Source: Solirubrobacter sp963798325 (GTDB lineage: Bacteria > Actinomycetota > Thermoleophilia > Solirubrobacterales > Solirubrobacteraceae). From it: a DNA stretch of 64,000 nt. Below are positions 1 to 8,158 of this stretch, piece after piece. The stretch is taken from the NCBI GenBank assembly GCA_963798325.1, contig CAWCSS010000001.1:1-64000 (forward strand), read 5' to 3'. The notes beneath the pieces were generated by a model, which worked only from the letters and a program-made list of their open reading frames with translations, ran no database searches and was not told where the DNA came from. A program made the translations under genes and the position numbers. How positions within the stretch are numbered: position 1 is the first letter of the stretch; each line of letters begins with the position of its first letter.

Positions 1-5
1 CCGCG

Positions 6-1841
6 GTGGTGACCGATGCCGCTGGAAATGTGTTCGTGGCCGGATCCACAGGCGGTTCGTTTCCGGCCACCGCAAAAGCGGCGAACGCCACCGGCCCAAA
101 TTCTCACGCGTTTGTGGCGAAACTGAGCCCGGACGGCAGCCGCGTGCTGTATGCGACCTATCTGCCTGACACGGCCCAGACTGTATCGGCTATCGCCCTC
201 GACAGCCAAGGTGATGCGTTCGTTACGGGCATCTCGGGAACCGGGCACGCGTATGTCGTCAAAGTCAGCGCCGACGGCACCGCGTTTCTCTACACCGTTG
301 TGCTGGCGGGGACGAACCAGGAATCTGCGCTCGCCGATTCGGGCACTGCGGTAGTTGCCGGACAAACAAATTCGTCGGATTTCCCGGTTTCCAACGGTGC
401 GCTTCAGGTCCGCCTTGCAGGCGAGCAGGACGTCTTTGTGACGAAACTCGATCCAGCCGGCAAGGTGATGTTCTCGACCTACCTCGGGGGCAGCGGGACA
501 GACGCTCCGGCTGCGGTGCAACTCGACTCAGCCGGAAACGTCTACGTCGCCGGACGAACCACTTCGTTCGATTTCCCCACCACTGCGGGAAGTTTGCAGC
601 CATCTCCGTCCGTTCCGATGTGGAACAATGCCGCGCCCGCCGGATTCGTCGCCAAACTCAGTTCAACCGGCAACGCGCTCCATTGGGGCACGTACGTCAT
701 GAGCGCAAATACGGCGGTTCCCAACACAGGTGTTACGCAGTTCGCGGTGAATGCGCTGCAAGTCGGCGTCACGGGCTTGTCGCTCACGCCTTCCGGAGAC
801 ACCTACATCACGGGACTGACGGGCGCGGGCTTCCCGGTCACTCCCACCGCTCCGCAAGTTTGTTTTCAGGGCGCCAACAAGGACGTTTTTCAGCCGCACC
901 CCAACGCGTTTGTGGCCCGGTTGGATTCTCACGGCGCACTGCTCGACGCGACATACGCCGGCAAGAATGTCGGATTCACGTCAGCGCTCTCGTTGACCGA
1001 TGGCGGCACTGTGCTTCTTGCCGCGGACAGCGCCATTCACCAGATCCGGTTCGGCGGCCGGGGCGTCGTTGCGCAGGCCTGTTTGTCTACAGGCATTCTG
1101 GATGCGGCAACTCTTTCGGGTGGGTCCGCCGTCGTACCGGGGGAACTCATTTCACTCACCGGTTTCGGTATTGGACCCGAGACCGGCGTGGCATCCCAAC
1201 CGGATGCCCAGGGGCGAATCCCGAACCAGATAGCGGGTGTTCAGGTGCTCTTCGACGGTCAGCCTGCGCCAGTGTTGTACGCGCAGGCGCGACAGATCAA
1301 CGCTGTTGCGCCGGTGGAACTGAACGGGCACAGTCAGACGGAAATCAGCGTCGTCTATAACGGTGCGACGATCGGGCCCGTTCCGGCGACGGTCATGCCC
1401 AATGCGATCCAGGGGATCTTCCGGCTTCACCCGGGCCAGTCGTCACAAGCGGCGGCGGTGAATGAAGACGGAACGGCGAACGGCCCCTCGAATCCGGCGG
1501 CCAAAGGCTCAGTGGTTTCCGTGTGGGGCACGGGGTTCGGATTGATCGAGCTGCGTGCGTCACAGGCGACCCAATCCCGCGAACCCGGTGAATCTCGCAC
1601 CCGGGTTGGGAGTGCTGATCGCAGACGCCCCGGTACCAGGCCGTCCCGCCCAGTTTGCGCCGGCACTCTATGCGGGCAGCGCTCCCGGCATGGCGTGCGG
1701 AATTGTCCAGATCAATTTCCGAGTTCCGGAGCAGGCGGGGGTCGGCGCTTACGAATTTGTTCCGTGGGCAACGACGGAGAGGCGGGGAACGGGCAAACGT
1801 TTGCCCCGGCCACAATCGGCGCGACCATATTGGTGAAGTAA
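6..1841 (+). pseudogene. SBBP-repeat secreted protein with TIGR03437-type C-terminus, frame-broken, 5' end outside window
   Basis: The reading frame is open from the window edge, so the N-terminus is missing. Repeats of the type D-x-AGNVYVAGxTxSxDFP, followed by FVAKL, match SBBP beta-propeller repeats (residues about 1-300). The region around residues 370-500 (VPGELISLTGFGIGP, then QINAVAPVEL and GSVVSVWGTGFG) matches the Solibacter C-terminal domain TIGR03437. After GTGFG near 1,540 the frame is lost. A second frame carries NLAPGLGVLIADAPVPG and QINFRVPEQAGVGAYEFVPW (about 1,555-1,770), and the first frame returns for QTFAPATIGATILVK. The pattern fits about three single missing bases near 1,550, 1,585 and 1,760. 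The function is unknown, probably an exported surface protein. The family is otherwise acidobacterial, unlike the rest of the window. Confidence 0.75.
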
Positions 1842-1846
1842 ACGAA

Positions 1847-3019
1847 CGCGAGGGACGGATCGTTGCGAGCCGTCCCTCGCTTCCAGAACAGCTTGCGGGC
1901 GCGCTTGATTCGCTCCGGCACGTCGACGCCGTTCGGGCAACCGACTGTACATCCGGGGCATTCAGCGCACCGGCGATTCGCTTCGCTGCTTTCGAACGTC
2001 GCGAGGCCGAGGCCGAACTCACCGTAACCTTCGGCATACATAATCGAGCGCACGACATCCGACACCGGAGTACCGTTCGGACAGCGTCCATCCAGGCGCC
2101 GCACATCCTGCATAGCACCGGCCGAATCGCATCGTTGTAGGACGCCAATAAGTGCGCATCCGACTCCGAGATTTGTCCGACATGCACCGCAGGTTCTCGT
2201 CGAGTTGGTCGATGTCGGTCATCCGGACGCTCGTGGTTTGAACGCGATCGTCGCGGAGCGCCCACCGGATCGCCGCGATGCGGGCACCCGGACGCGAGTG
2301 AATGTCGCGGTTCTTTTCGTTGACCTTGATCTCCGGTAGCCTCCCGCCATCACTTTCATCGCGACTACCCCGATCCCTGCCGCTTTGAGCGGTCGAGCGT
2401 GGGTTCGAGGCCCACAGTCGTCATATTGAAAGGATCGCGAGTCGTGCCGACAGCGAAACTAGGGACTGGGCGACGTCGATCTTCTGCTCGATGATCAGGT
2501 CCGCGACGGCGGCGATACGGTGGCTGCTCACGGCGCGGAAGCGAATCTTTCCGGCCTTCTGCGCTCCCGCTGAGCCTCGAGCAACTCGGTCGAGATTTGG
2601 GCCGGTGAGTCCTTCTGGCTCAGATACCAGATATCGACGTGGTCCGTCCCCAGCGCCTTGAGACTAGCATTGAGGTCGAGTCTGATCTGACGGCATCGCC
2701 GGTGTACGCACCGGGAACTGAGGATCACGCGGTTGCGTTTACCGCGAAGTGCGGCGCCGGAGCAAGTTCGGCGTTGCCGCCCTGATAACTGTGGGCGGTA
2801 TCGAAGAAGTTGATCCCGGCGTCAGTGCTCGTTCAACACCGTAACATCCGATACCGCTTCGGAGCCAAACCCGAGTTCGCTGACTTTCAATCCGGTGGTG
2901 CCAAGCGTGCGGTAACGGCGCGTTTGAGCAGGCGGAGCTGACTTTTGTTGTTGTTGTGCGCAGACCGGCGAAGCCGCGCCGGCAAGCAGGAACGTGCGGC
3001 GGGAAGAGACGGCGCTCAT
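1847..3019 (-). pseudogene. Aldo/keto reductase with C-terminal iron-sulfur motif, broken by several frameshifts
   Basis: The N-terminus at 3,019 reads MSAVSSRRTFLLAGAAS, a twin-arginine-like export signal, followed by RYRTLGTTGLKVSELGFGSE, the classic start of an aldo/keto reductase. The continuation lies in other frames: LNASLKALGTDHVDIWYLSQ near 2,600-2,680, and CAECPGCTVGCPNGVDVPERIKRA near 1,900-1,970. The latter is the Cys-rich tail of ferredoxin-like aldo/keto reductases. All pieces are in the expected order on one strand, so this was one gene. Whether the breaks are real decay or sequence error cannot be told, but the neighbouring SBBP gene shows similar damage. The exact 3' end is uncertain and may run into the antiparallel gene. 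Confidence 0.7.
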
Positions 3020-3055
3020 GATGACCCGATGATAAGTCAACTGAGCGTCGCCGGA

Positions 3056-3607
3056 TCAGCCAATTTCGTACTTTCGGAGAATTTGCTCCCAATAGCCTTG
3101 CGCTTTGAGCAGCAGTTCGACCACTTCGCGAACGGCGCCATGTCCACCCGGGGCTTCGGTAACGTACTGTGCGCACGCCTTCACCTCCGGGCGCGCATTT
3201 GCTGTCGCGATGGGAAAACCGACGCGCCGCATACAGACTACGTCGGTGAAATCGTCGCCGATGTAGGCTACGTCCTCTTTCGCGAGGCCGGAGTGCGCGA
3301 GGATCTCTTCGAGGACCGGAATCTTTTCGAGATGCCCCTGGTACACGTAGGCGAACTTGGTCTGGCGCGCGCGTTCGACCGTGGCGGGCGAGTCCCGTCC
3401 GCTGATCAGGCCGGTTCGGATGCCTTTCATCGCCAGCCACTGCAGTCCGATCCCATCCTGGGAGTCGAAGGCTTTTGTTTCGAAGATTTTCCCATCGGGA
3501 GCGGGGACGTTGTACAGCTTTCCGTCGGTTAGCACTTCATCGACGTCCATCAACAGCAGTTTGACTCGGGCGGCCAACTGCCGGGTCACGTGCGGGTCTA
3601 TTCCCAT
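3056..3607 (-). CDS. KdsC-like HAD phosphatase
   Basis: About 183 residues from the ATG at 3,607, the usual length of KdsC (3-deoxy-D-manno-octulosonate 8-phosphate phosphatase), which removes phosphate in the synthesis of Kdo for lipopolysaccharide. HAD motif I is LLLMDVDEVLTDG, with DVDE where DVDG is usual. Motif II is GLISGRDS, and the late motif is VAYIGDDFTDVVCM, which supplies acidic metal ligands. The small size and lack of a cap domain fit the tetrameric C0 HAD class. A related sugar phosphatase is possible because of the E in motif I. Kdo chemistry is a Gram-negative trait, which fits an acidobacterial origin and not an actinobacterium. The start overlaps the end of the upstream kinase fragment by a few bases. 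Confidence 0.8.
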   Translation of the reverse strand: MGIDPHVTRQLAARVKLLLMDVDEVLTDGKLYNVPAPDGKIFETKAFDSQDGIGLQWLAMKGIRTGLISGRDSPATVERARQTKFAYVYQGHLEKIPVLEEILAHSGLAKEDVAYIGDDFTDVVCMRRVGFPIATANARPEVKACAQYVTEAPGGHGAVREVVELLLKAQGYWEQILRKYEIG

Positions 3608-3885
3608 AATTTCGCGAAGAGCGCTTCCTGATCGCCGAGCATCCGGTCGTACACGGCCTCGTGGCTCGCCACTGGCTGATAGCTTTCGGCCATGCGGGCC
3701 GGCCTTTCGCGCAGGTTTGCGATAGCACCGATGCGTTCGAGTGCCAACAGCGCGGCGCCGCGGCTGGATGCTTCCTGCTCGCAACAGGCTATGAGATTAC
3801 GTCCCAGCGAATCCGCCATCATCTGGGTCCACGCGCGCGACTTCAGCATCGCCGCGCCGGACGCGATCATCCTCCGCGGGTTCAC
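3598..3885 (-). pseudogene. C-terminal fragment of an FGGY carbohydrate kinase, cut at a contig junction
   Basis: About 95 residues read RMIASGAAMLKSRAWTQMM, then ADSLGRNL and SSRGAALLALERIGAI. This is the last part of the FGGY kinase C-terminal domain (gluconokinase/xylulokinase type), where the SGA-x-x-KS segment and the RGAALLA helix are conserved. The rest of the kinase (some 400 residues) should lie to the right but is absent. At about 3,882-3,886 the sequence switches to an unrelated gene. The fragment ends with a stop that overlaps the KdsC-like start, so the two were an operon in their genome of origin. Any start codon assigned here would be artificial. Confidence 0.75.
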
Positions 3886-4043
3886 CGCACCGCGAAGCGC
3901 CCGGTGTAGACGAGATGCAGCGAGTCGGCCGGGTCGCCGTGATGGAAGACCACCTCGCGGCGATCGAAGGTCCGCCGGCGGGCGATCGACAGCACCCGCC
4001 TCGCGTCCTCCTCAGGCACCCCCGCCAGGATCGGCCACTGCAT
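3882..4043 (-). pseudogene. N-terminal fragment of a Crp/Fnr-type regulator, cut at the same junction
   Basis: From the ATG at 4,043 (preceded by GAGG) a 53-residue frame reads MQWPILAGVPEEDARRVLSI, then RREVVFHHGDPADSLHLVYTG and RFAVR, followed by TGA. This is the start of a cyclic-nucleotide-binding domain: F-x-x-G-DPADSLHLV is the conserved beta-hairpin of Crp regulators, and GRFAVR normally continues into V-x-TPxGD. Instead the sequence turns into the FGGY kinase fragment. Codon use here is as GC-rich as the main contig, so this is probably the last authentic piece of the actinobacterial genome. Confidence 0.65.
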
Positions 4044-4052
4044 CACCTCAAC

Positions 4053-4109
4053 CTAAAGGGTCCGACCCTTTAGCGGGCATTTACCTAAAGGGGCCTGGCC
4101 CCTTTAGGT
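4053..4109. repeat. REP-like double palindrome (CTAAAGGG family), copy 1
   Basis: Two palindromes lie side by side. At 4,053-4,073, CTAAAGGGTC is mirrored by GACCCTTTAG around one C. At 4,083-4,109, ACCTAAAGGGGCC is mirrored by GGCCCCTTTAGGT around one T. Both are perfect. The second overlaps the 3' end of the small minus-strand gene and supplies its last residues (PKGARPL) and its TAG stop. A related element with 20-base arms occurs at 55,838-55,893. This is an interspersed repeat that may serve as a transcription terminator or RNA stabiliser. Confidence 0.8.
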
Positions 4110-4303
4110 TCGTCGAGCCGGTCCTGGAGGAGCTCGAGCTCGTGCAGCTCGGTGGCGAGGTCGCCGCGGACGGGCTCGCCCGCGGCGAGCTGGCCACGAA
4201 GGACGGAGATGCGCGCCACCTGCTCCTGGAGGAGGGCGACGAGGTTGGCTCGATCGATGCGCTGGCGGGGGGTGAGCGCGGGGTCCAGGGTGGCGGTCGT
4301 CAC
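4085..4303 (-). CDS. Small charged helical protein, unknown function
   Basis: 72 residues from a GTG at 4,303. The sequence is strongly helical with heptad-like leucines (RANLVALLQEQVARISVLRGQL, then ELHELELLQDRLDEP), suggesting a short coiled coil. There is no signal peptide or membrane segment. Its last seven codons and stop codon lie inside the REP-like palindrome, so the natural C-terminus may have been replaced when the repeat inserted. It sits between the Crp fragment and the MMPL transporter on the same strand as both. I do not recognise the family. Confidence 0.5.
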   Translation of the reverse strand: MTTATLDPALTPRQRIDRANLVALLQEQVARISVLRGQLAAGEPVRGDLATELHELELLQDRLDEPKGARPL

Positions 4304-4364
4304 GGTCTAGAAAGACTCCTCCTCCCAACCCCGCGCGTCGTGCTCAGCGGTTACACGAGAACTG

Positions 4365-6419
4365 TCAAGCGCGCGACAGTGCGGGCGCCTCGAGTTCGGT
4401 ATGGGGGACGATCCGGTCCAGCCAGCGCGGCATCCACCAGTTGCGGTCGCCGAGCAGTTGCATGACCGCCGGGACGAGCACGAGCCGGACGATCGTGGCG
4501 TCCACGAGCACTGCGGTGGCCAGGCCCAGGCCGATCAGCTTGAGGAAGACCTCCGGGCTCAGCGCGAGCGCGCCGAAGACCGCGATCATGATCGCCGCGG
4601 CGGCGCTGATCACGCCCGCCGTGCGCGTCAGGCCCTCGGTCACCGCACTGGACGTCGAACGGCCGCCCAGCCACGCCTCGCGGACGCGCGAGAGCAGGAA
4701 GACCTCGTAGTCCATCGAGAGCCCGAACAACGTCGCGAACATGATCACGGGGATGAACGGCGGGACCGGCGTCGGGGTGTCGATGCCGATCAGCTGGCCG
4801 GCCCAGCCGCCCTGGGCGAGCAGCGAGACGACGCCGTAGGCCGCGGCGACGCTGAACAGGTTCAGGATCGCCGCCTTGATCGCCACGGTGACCGAGCGGA
4901 AGGCGACCAGCAGCAGGATCAGCGAGAGCGCGACGACGCCGCCGATGAACAGCGGCAGCCGGGCGGCGGTGGCCTGGGCCTGGTCGACCGCCTGGGCGGT
5001 GCGCCCGCCGATCAGCGCGTCCGGGCCGAGCCGGCCGTCGCGCAGCCGGCTGAGCAAGTCCTCGGTGGCGGTGTCCTGCGGGGTGGTGGTCGGGGAGGCG
5101 AGGATCAGCGCCGTGTCGCCGGCGGGGTTGAGCTGGGGAGCGGTGACGTTCGCGATGCCCGCGTCCGACTTCAGCGTGGCCGCGACGTCCGCGGCGCTCG
5201 CGGCCGGGACGACGACGACGAACGGGCCGTTGGCGCCGGCGCCGAAGTGCTGGGTCACGAGGTCGTAGGCGGCGCGGGTGGTGGTCGAAGCGCGGTCGTT
5301 GCCGGCGTCCGGGAAGCCCAGCCGCAGCCCGGTGACCGGGGAGGCGAGCACGAGCAGCACGACGACGCCGGCGATCGCGGCGGTCCACGGGCGGCGCTGC
5401 ACGGCGCGGCTCCAGCGGGCGGCGAAGTGGCGGTTCGCGCGCGGGAGCGGCACACGCAGACGCTCGATCCGATCGCCGGCGAAGCCCAGCAGCGCGGGCA
5501 ACAGCGTGATCGCACCCGCCATCACGACGAGCACGGCGATGATCGCCGCCAGGGCGACGCCGTAGAGGTACGTCAGGCCCATGGCGAACAGGCCGAGCAA
5601 CGAGATCACGACGGTCAGGCCGGCGATCAGGACCGAGCGCCCGGCGGTGCCGACGGCCTCCTGGATCGCCTCGCGCCCACCGCCCGCCGCGCGATAGCGG
5701 GTGAGGATCAGCAGCGCGTAGTCGATGCCGACGCCGATCCCGAGCATCGCCGCCACGGTCGAGGCCCAGTCGGGCGTGGGGAGGACCGCGGCCAGCAGCG
5801 TGATCAGCGCCGACGCGATCCCGAGCCCGAACAGTGCCAGCAGCAGCGGCAGGCCCGCGGCGACGACGGTCCCGAGCGCGACCAACAGCACGATGGCCGC
5901 GATCGTCAGACCGACCGCCTCCGAGGAGATCGGCCCCTGCTCGGCCTGCTGGATGACGCCGCCGCCGAGCTCGACGTGCGCGGCGCTGCCCAGCGCCAGC
6001 AGCCGTTTGCCGGTCTCGCGGGGCACGTCATCGGGCAGCGTGGTCAGCGGCAGCCGGGCGACGGCCACCGCGCCGTCCGGGGAGACCTGCGGCTTCCCGG
6101 CGGGCGCCAGGCCGGGCAGCGTGCCCGCCTCGCGCAGGAACGCCGCCGGCGTCCCCTGCGAGGTTCTCCACACGACGTCGATCGTGTCCGGCGAGGTCGC
6201 CGGGAAGCGCTCCGAGAGTGCATCCGCCGCCCGCTTGGACTCCGAGCCGGGCGTGTTGTAGTCCGCGCTGAACGCACCGCCGAAGGCGGCCGAGAGCGCG
6301 ATCGCGGCGACCAGCGCGCCGACCCAGGCGCCGAGGACCAGGCGGCGGCGACGGAACGAGAAATCACCAAGACGAGCAAGACGTGACCGGGGCACAATTT
6401 CCTCCACAAGCGTTGACAC
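4365..6419 (-). CDS. MMPL/RND-family membrane transporter
   Basis: 684 residues starting at a GTG (MSTLVEEIVPRSRL). The first helix LVLGAWVGALVAAIAL is followed by a large extracytoplasmic loop. A block of helices then holds GVGIDYALLILTRYRAAGGG (residues about 230-250), a second large loop follows, and a second helical block holds MFATLFGLSMDYEVFLLSRVREAWL (about 570). These paired G-x-x-x-DY(A/E)-x-x-L-x-R motifs are the hallmark of MMPL/SSD-type RND transporters, which export lipids or drugs using the proton gradient. The length fits single-gene actinobacterial members. It is divergent from a MarR gene with a perfect operator between them, so it is probably the regulated efflux pump. The substrate is unknown. 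Confidence 0.88.
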   Translation of the reverse strand: MSTLVEEIVPRSRLARLGDFSFRRRRLVLGAWVGALVAAIALSAAFGGAFSADYNTPGSESKRAADALSERFPATSPDTIDVVWRTSQGTPAAFLREAGTLPGLAPAGKPQVSPDGAVAVARLPLTTLPDDVPRETGKRLLALGSAAHVELGGGVIQQAEQGPISSEAVGLTIAAIVLLVALGTVVAAGLPLLLALFGLGIASALITLLAAVLPTPDWASTVAAMLGIGVGIDYALLILTRYRAAGGGREAIQEAVGTAGRSVLIAGLTVVISLLGLFAMGLTYLYGVALAAIIAVLVVMAGAITLLPALLGFAGDRIERLRVPLPRANRHFAARWSRAVQRRPWTAAIAGVVVLLVLASPVTGLRLGFPDAGNDRASTTTRAAYDLVTQHFGAGANGPFVVVVPAASAADVAATLKSDAGIANVTAPQLNPAGDTALILASPTTTPQDTATEDLLSRLRDGRLGPDALIGGRTAQAVDQAQATAARLPLFIGGVVALSLILLLVAFRSVTVAIKAAILNLFSVAAAYGVVSLLAQGGWAGQLIGIDTPTPVPPFIPVIMFATLFGLSMDYEVFLLSRVREAWLGGRSTSSAVTEGLTRTAGVISAAAAIMIAVFGALALSPEVFLKLIGLGLATAVLVDATIVRLVLVPAVMQLLGDRNWWMPRWLDRIVPHTELEAPALSRA

Positions 6420-6448
6420 AGCAACCGTTGTACAGGAAAGCGCGCCAG

Positions 6449-6478
6449 AGTTGACTTGTCAACTGTTGCCTCTACACT
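6449..6478 (+). promoter_or_regulatory. MarR operator overlapping a leaderless promoter
   Basis: AGTTGAC-TT-GTCAACT at 6,449-6,464 is a perfect 16-bp inverted repeat, the size and form of a MarR-dimer site. It contains a -35 box TTGACT (6,451-6,456). A -10 box TACACT follows at 6,473-6,478, 16 bp further on. The start codon at 6,487 is only 8 bases past the -10 box, so the MarR mRNA would be leaderless or nearly so. A second, looser CAACCGTTG palindrome lies at 6,422-6,430 nearer the MMPL gene. Confidence 0.65.
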
Positions 6479-6486
6479 TCTCCCTC

Positions 6487-6948
6487 ATGGGCAAGGACGA
6501 CCCCCGATGGCTCGCCTTCTACGGCCTGCTCCAGGTCAACGCACGCCTCGTCGAGCGCGTCGGCTCGCGCATGGAACGCGAGACCGGCCTCACACCCGCC
6601 TGGTTCGAAGTGCTCGCGTGCATCCATGACTGCCCGAAGCGCATGAGCGAACTGGCCGACCAGCTGACGCTCAGCCGCGGCGGCGTCACCCGCCTGGTGG
6701 CGCGGATGGAGGACGCCGGGCTGGTCGAGCGCGAGATCCCCAAGGAGGATCGGCGCGCCACCTACGCCCGCATCACCGCCAAGGGCACCGAGGCGATGGA
6801 GCGCGCCAACCCCGCGCACCTGCAGGCCGTCCAGGAGTACTGGAGCAACCACATCGACGACGAGCAGGCCGCGCAGCTGATCGCCGCGTTCACCGCGGTG
6901 CTCAACGGCAACGGCTTCAAGCTGGCGGAGTTCTCAGAGACCGAGTAG
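6487..6948 (+). CDS. MarR-family transcriptional regulator
   Basis: 153 residues from the ATG at 6,487. An in-frame upstream GTG/ATG is unlikely because it lies inside the promoter. The winged helix is visible: RMSELADQLTLSRGGVTRLVARMEDAGLVEREI, then KEDRRATYARITAKG as the wing with its Asp-Arg-Arg motif. The N- and C-terminal helices provide dimerisation. MarR proteins repress adjacent transporters and are released by small ligands. The divergent MMPL gene and the shared perfect palindrome make autoregulation plus pump control the likely role. Confidence 0.9.
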   Translation: MGKDDPRWLAFYGLLQVNARLVERVGSRMERETGLTPAWFEVLACIHDCPKRMSELADQLTLSRGGVTRLVARMEDAGLVEREIPKEDRRATYARITAKGTEAMERANPAHLQAVQEYWSNHIDDEQAAQLIAAFTAVLNGNGFKLAEFSETE

Positions 6949-6970
6949 TCGCGCCTTCGCGGACGGACGC

Positions 6971-8158
6971 CTACAGGCGCAGGAGGTCCACCTCTGCACC
7001 CGCCGGCAGCGCACCGGAGCCGTGGGGGGCGATGACGAAGCCGTCGCTCTCGCCCAGCGCGCCCGTCATGTGCGAGCCCTGGCGTTCCGTCGGCCAGGCG
7101 ACGAGCACGCCGTCGGCGTCCGGGACGAGCTTGGAGATCAGGAACGTCGTGCGGTTGTCCGACGGGCCGGCGGGCTCGCCCAGCCGTCCGCGCTCGAAGC
7201 GCGGCCCGGGGATCGCCTCGCCGCGCAGGCGCCGCAGCGCGGGAAGGACGAAGATCGACGTGCCGACGATCGCGCTCAATGGGTTCCCGGGCAGCCCGAA
7301 GACCAGCGTGCGGCCGCGGCGCCCGAACCACAGCGGCTTGCCGGGCTTGATGCGCACCCGCCAGAAGACCTCGTCCACGCCGCAGGCCTCGAAGGCGGGC
7401 TTCACGTGGTCGTGCGGGCCGACCGAGACGCCGCCGGAGACGATCAGGATGTCGGCGTCCAGGCCCCACTCGATCGCTTTGCGCGTCGCCTCGAAGTCAT
7501 CCGGGACCGGCGGGTGCTGCTCGACCACGCCGCCCGCCGCGGTCACCAGCGAGGTGACCACGAGCGAGTTGGACTCATAGATCTTGCCCGGCTCGGGCGG
7601 CGCGCCCGGCGCCAGCAGCTCGTTGCCGGTGACCAGCAGCGAGACCCGCGGCACCCGGGGCACGTCGACGGACGCGATCCCGGCGCTGGCCAGCGCGGAC
7701 AGCCGCGGCACGGTCAGCACGTCGCCGGGGCGGGCGAGCACGTCGCCGGCGTGCACGTCCTCGCCGCGGCGGCGGATGTGCAGCCCGGGGCGCACCGACG
7801 CGCGCGCGGTCACGGAGTCGCCCGAGACCTCCGCGTCCTCGACGCGCAGGACCGAATCCGCGCCTTCGGGGATCGCCGCGCCGGTCGAGATCCGTGCGGC
7901 CGTGCCCGGGGAGACCGTCAACGTGGAGCCCCCCGCCGCGAGATCGCCGATGACCTGCAGCACCGCGCCGTCGTGCACGTCCTGCGAGCGCACCGCGAAC
8001 CCGTCCATCGCCGTGCGGTCGAACGGCGGCAGGTCGATCACGGCGTGCGCCTCGGCGGCGATCACGCGCCGCTGGGCGTCGGGAAGCGCGACGGTCTCAC
8101 GCTCGAGCGGCTCGATGCCCTCGAGGATGAGCGCGAGCGCCTCCTCGAAGTCCTTCAT
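6971..8158 (-). CDS. moeA: Molybdopterin molybdenumtransferase MoeA
   Basis: 395 residues from the ATG at 8,158. MoeA inserts molybdate into adenylylated molybdopterin, the last step of molybdenum cofactor synthesis. Visible family marks are LPPFDRTAMDGFAVRS near residue 50, IRRRGEDVHAGDVL, then VLVTGNEL, IYESNS, the MoCF-like GGVSVGPHDHVKPAFE with PGKPLWFGR, and VFGLPGNPLSAIVG. The C-terminal beta-barrel is domain IV. The start overlaps the stop of moaA (ATGA), so moaC-moaA-moeA form a tight operon. Length is normal for the family. Confidence 0.93.
   Translation of the reverse strand: MKDFEEALALILEGIEPLERETVALPDAQRRVIAAEAHAVIDLPPFDRTAMDGFAVRSQDVHDGAVLQVIGDLAAGGSTLTVSPGTAARISTGAAIPEGADSVLRVEDAEVSGDSVTARASVRPGLHIRRRGEDVHAGDVLARPGDVLTVPRLSALASAGIASVDVPRVPRVSLLVTGNELLAPGAPPEPGKIYESNSLVVTSLVTAAGGVVEQHPPVPDDFEATRKAIEWGLDADILIVSGGVSVGPHDHVKPAFEACGVDEVFWRVRIKPGKPLWFGRRGRTLVFGLPGNPLSAIVGTSIFVLPALRRLRGEAIPGPRFERGRLGEPAGPSDNRTTFLISKLVPDADGVLVAWPTERQGSHMTGALGESDGFVIAPHGSGALPAGAEVDLLRL

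Noticed and set aside
189..197. GYGD of the 23.5 kb membrane protein as a potassium channel filter (residue numbering within that protein)
   Set aside because: There is no preceding TV or pore helix, the motif lies within a long hydrophobic helix, and the protein has far too many spans.
4401..6386. Long open frame (661 codons) opposite the MMPL transporter
   Set aside because: It is the mirror of a GC-rich gene, is rich in Arg, Asp, Gly and Ala with no recognisable motif, while the minus strand has clear transporter motifs.
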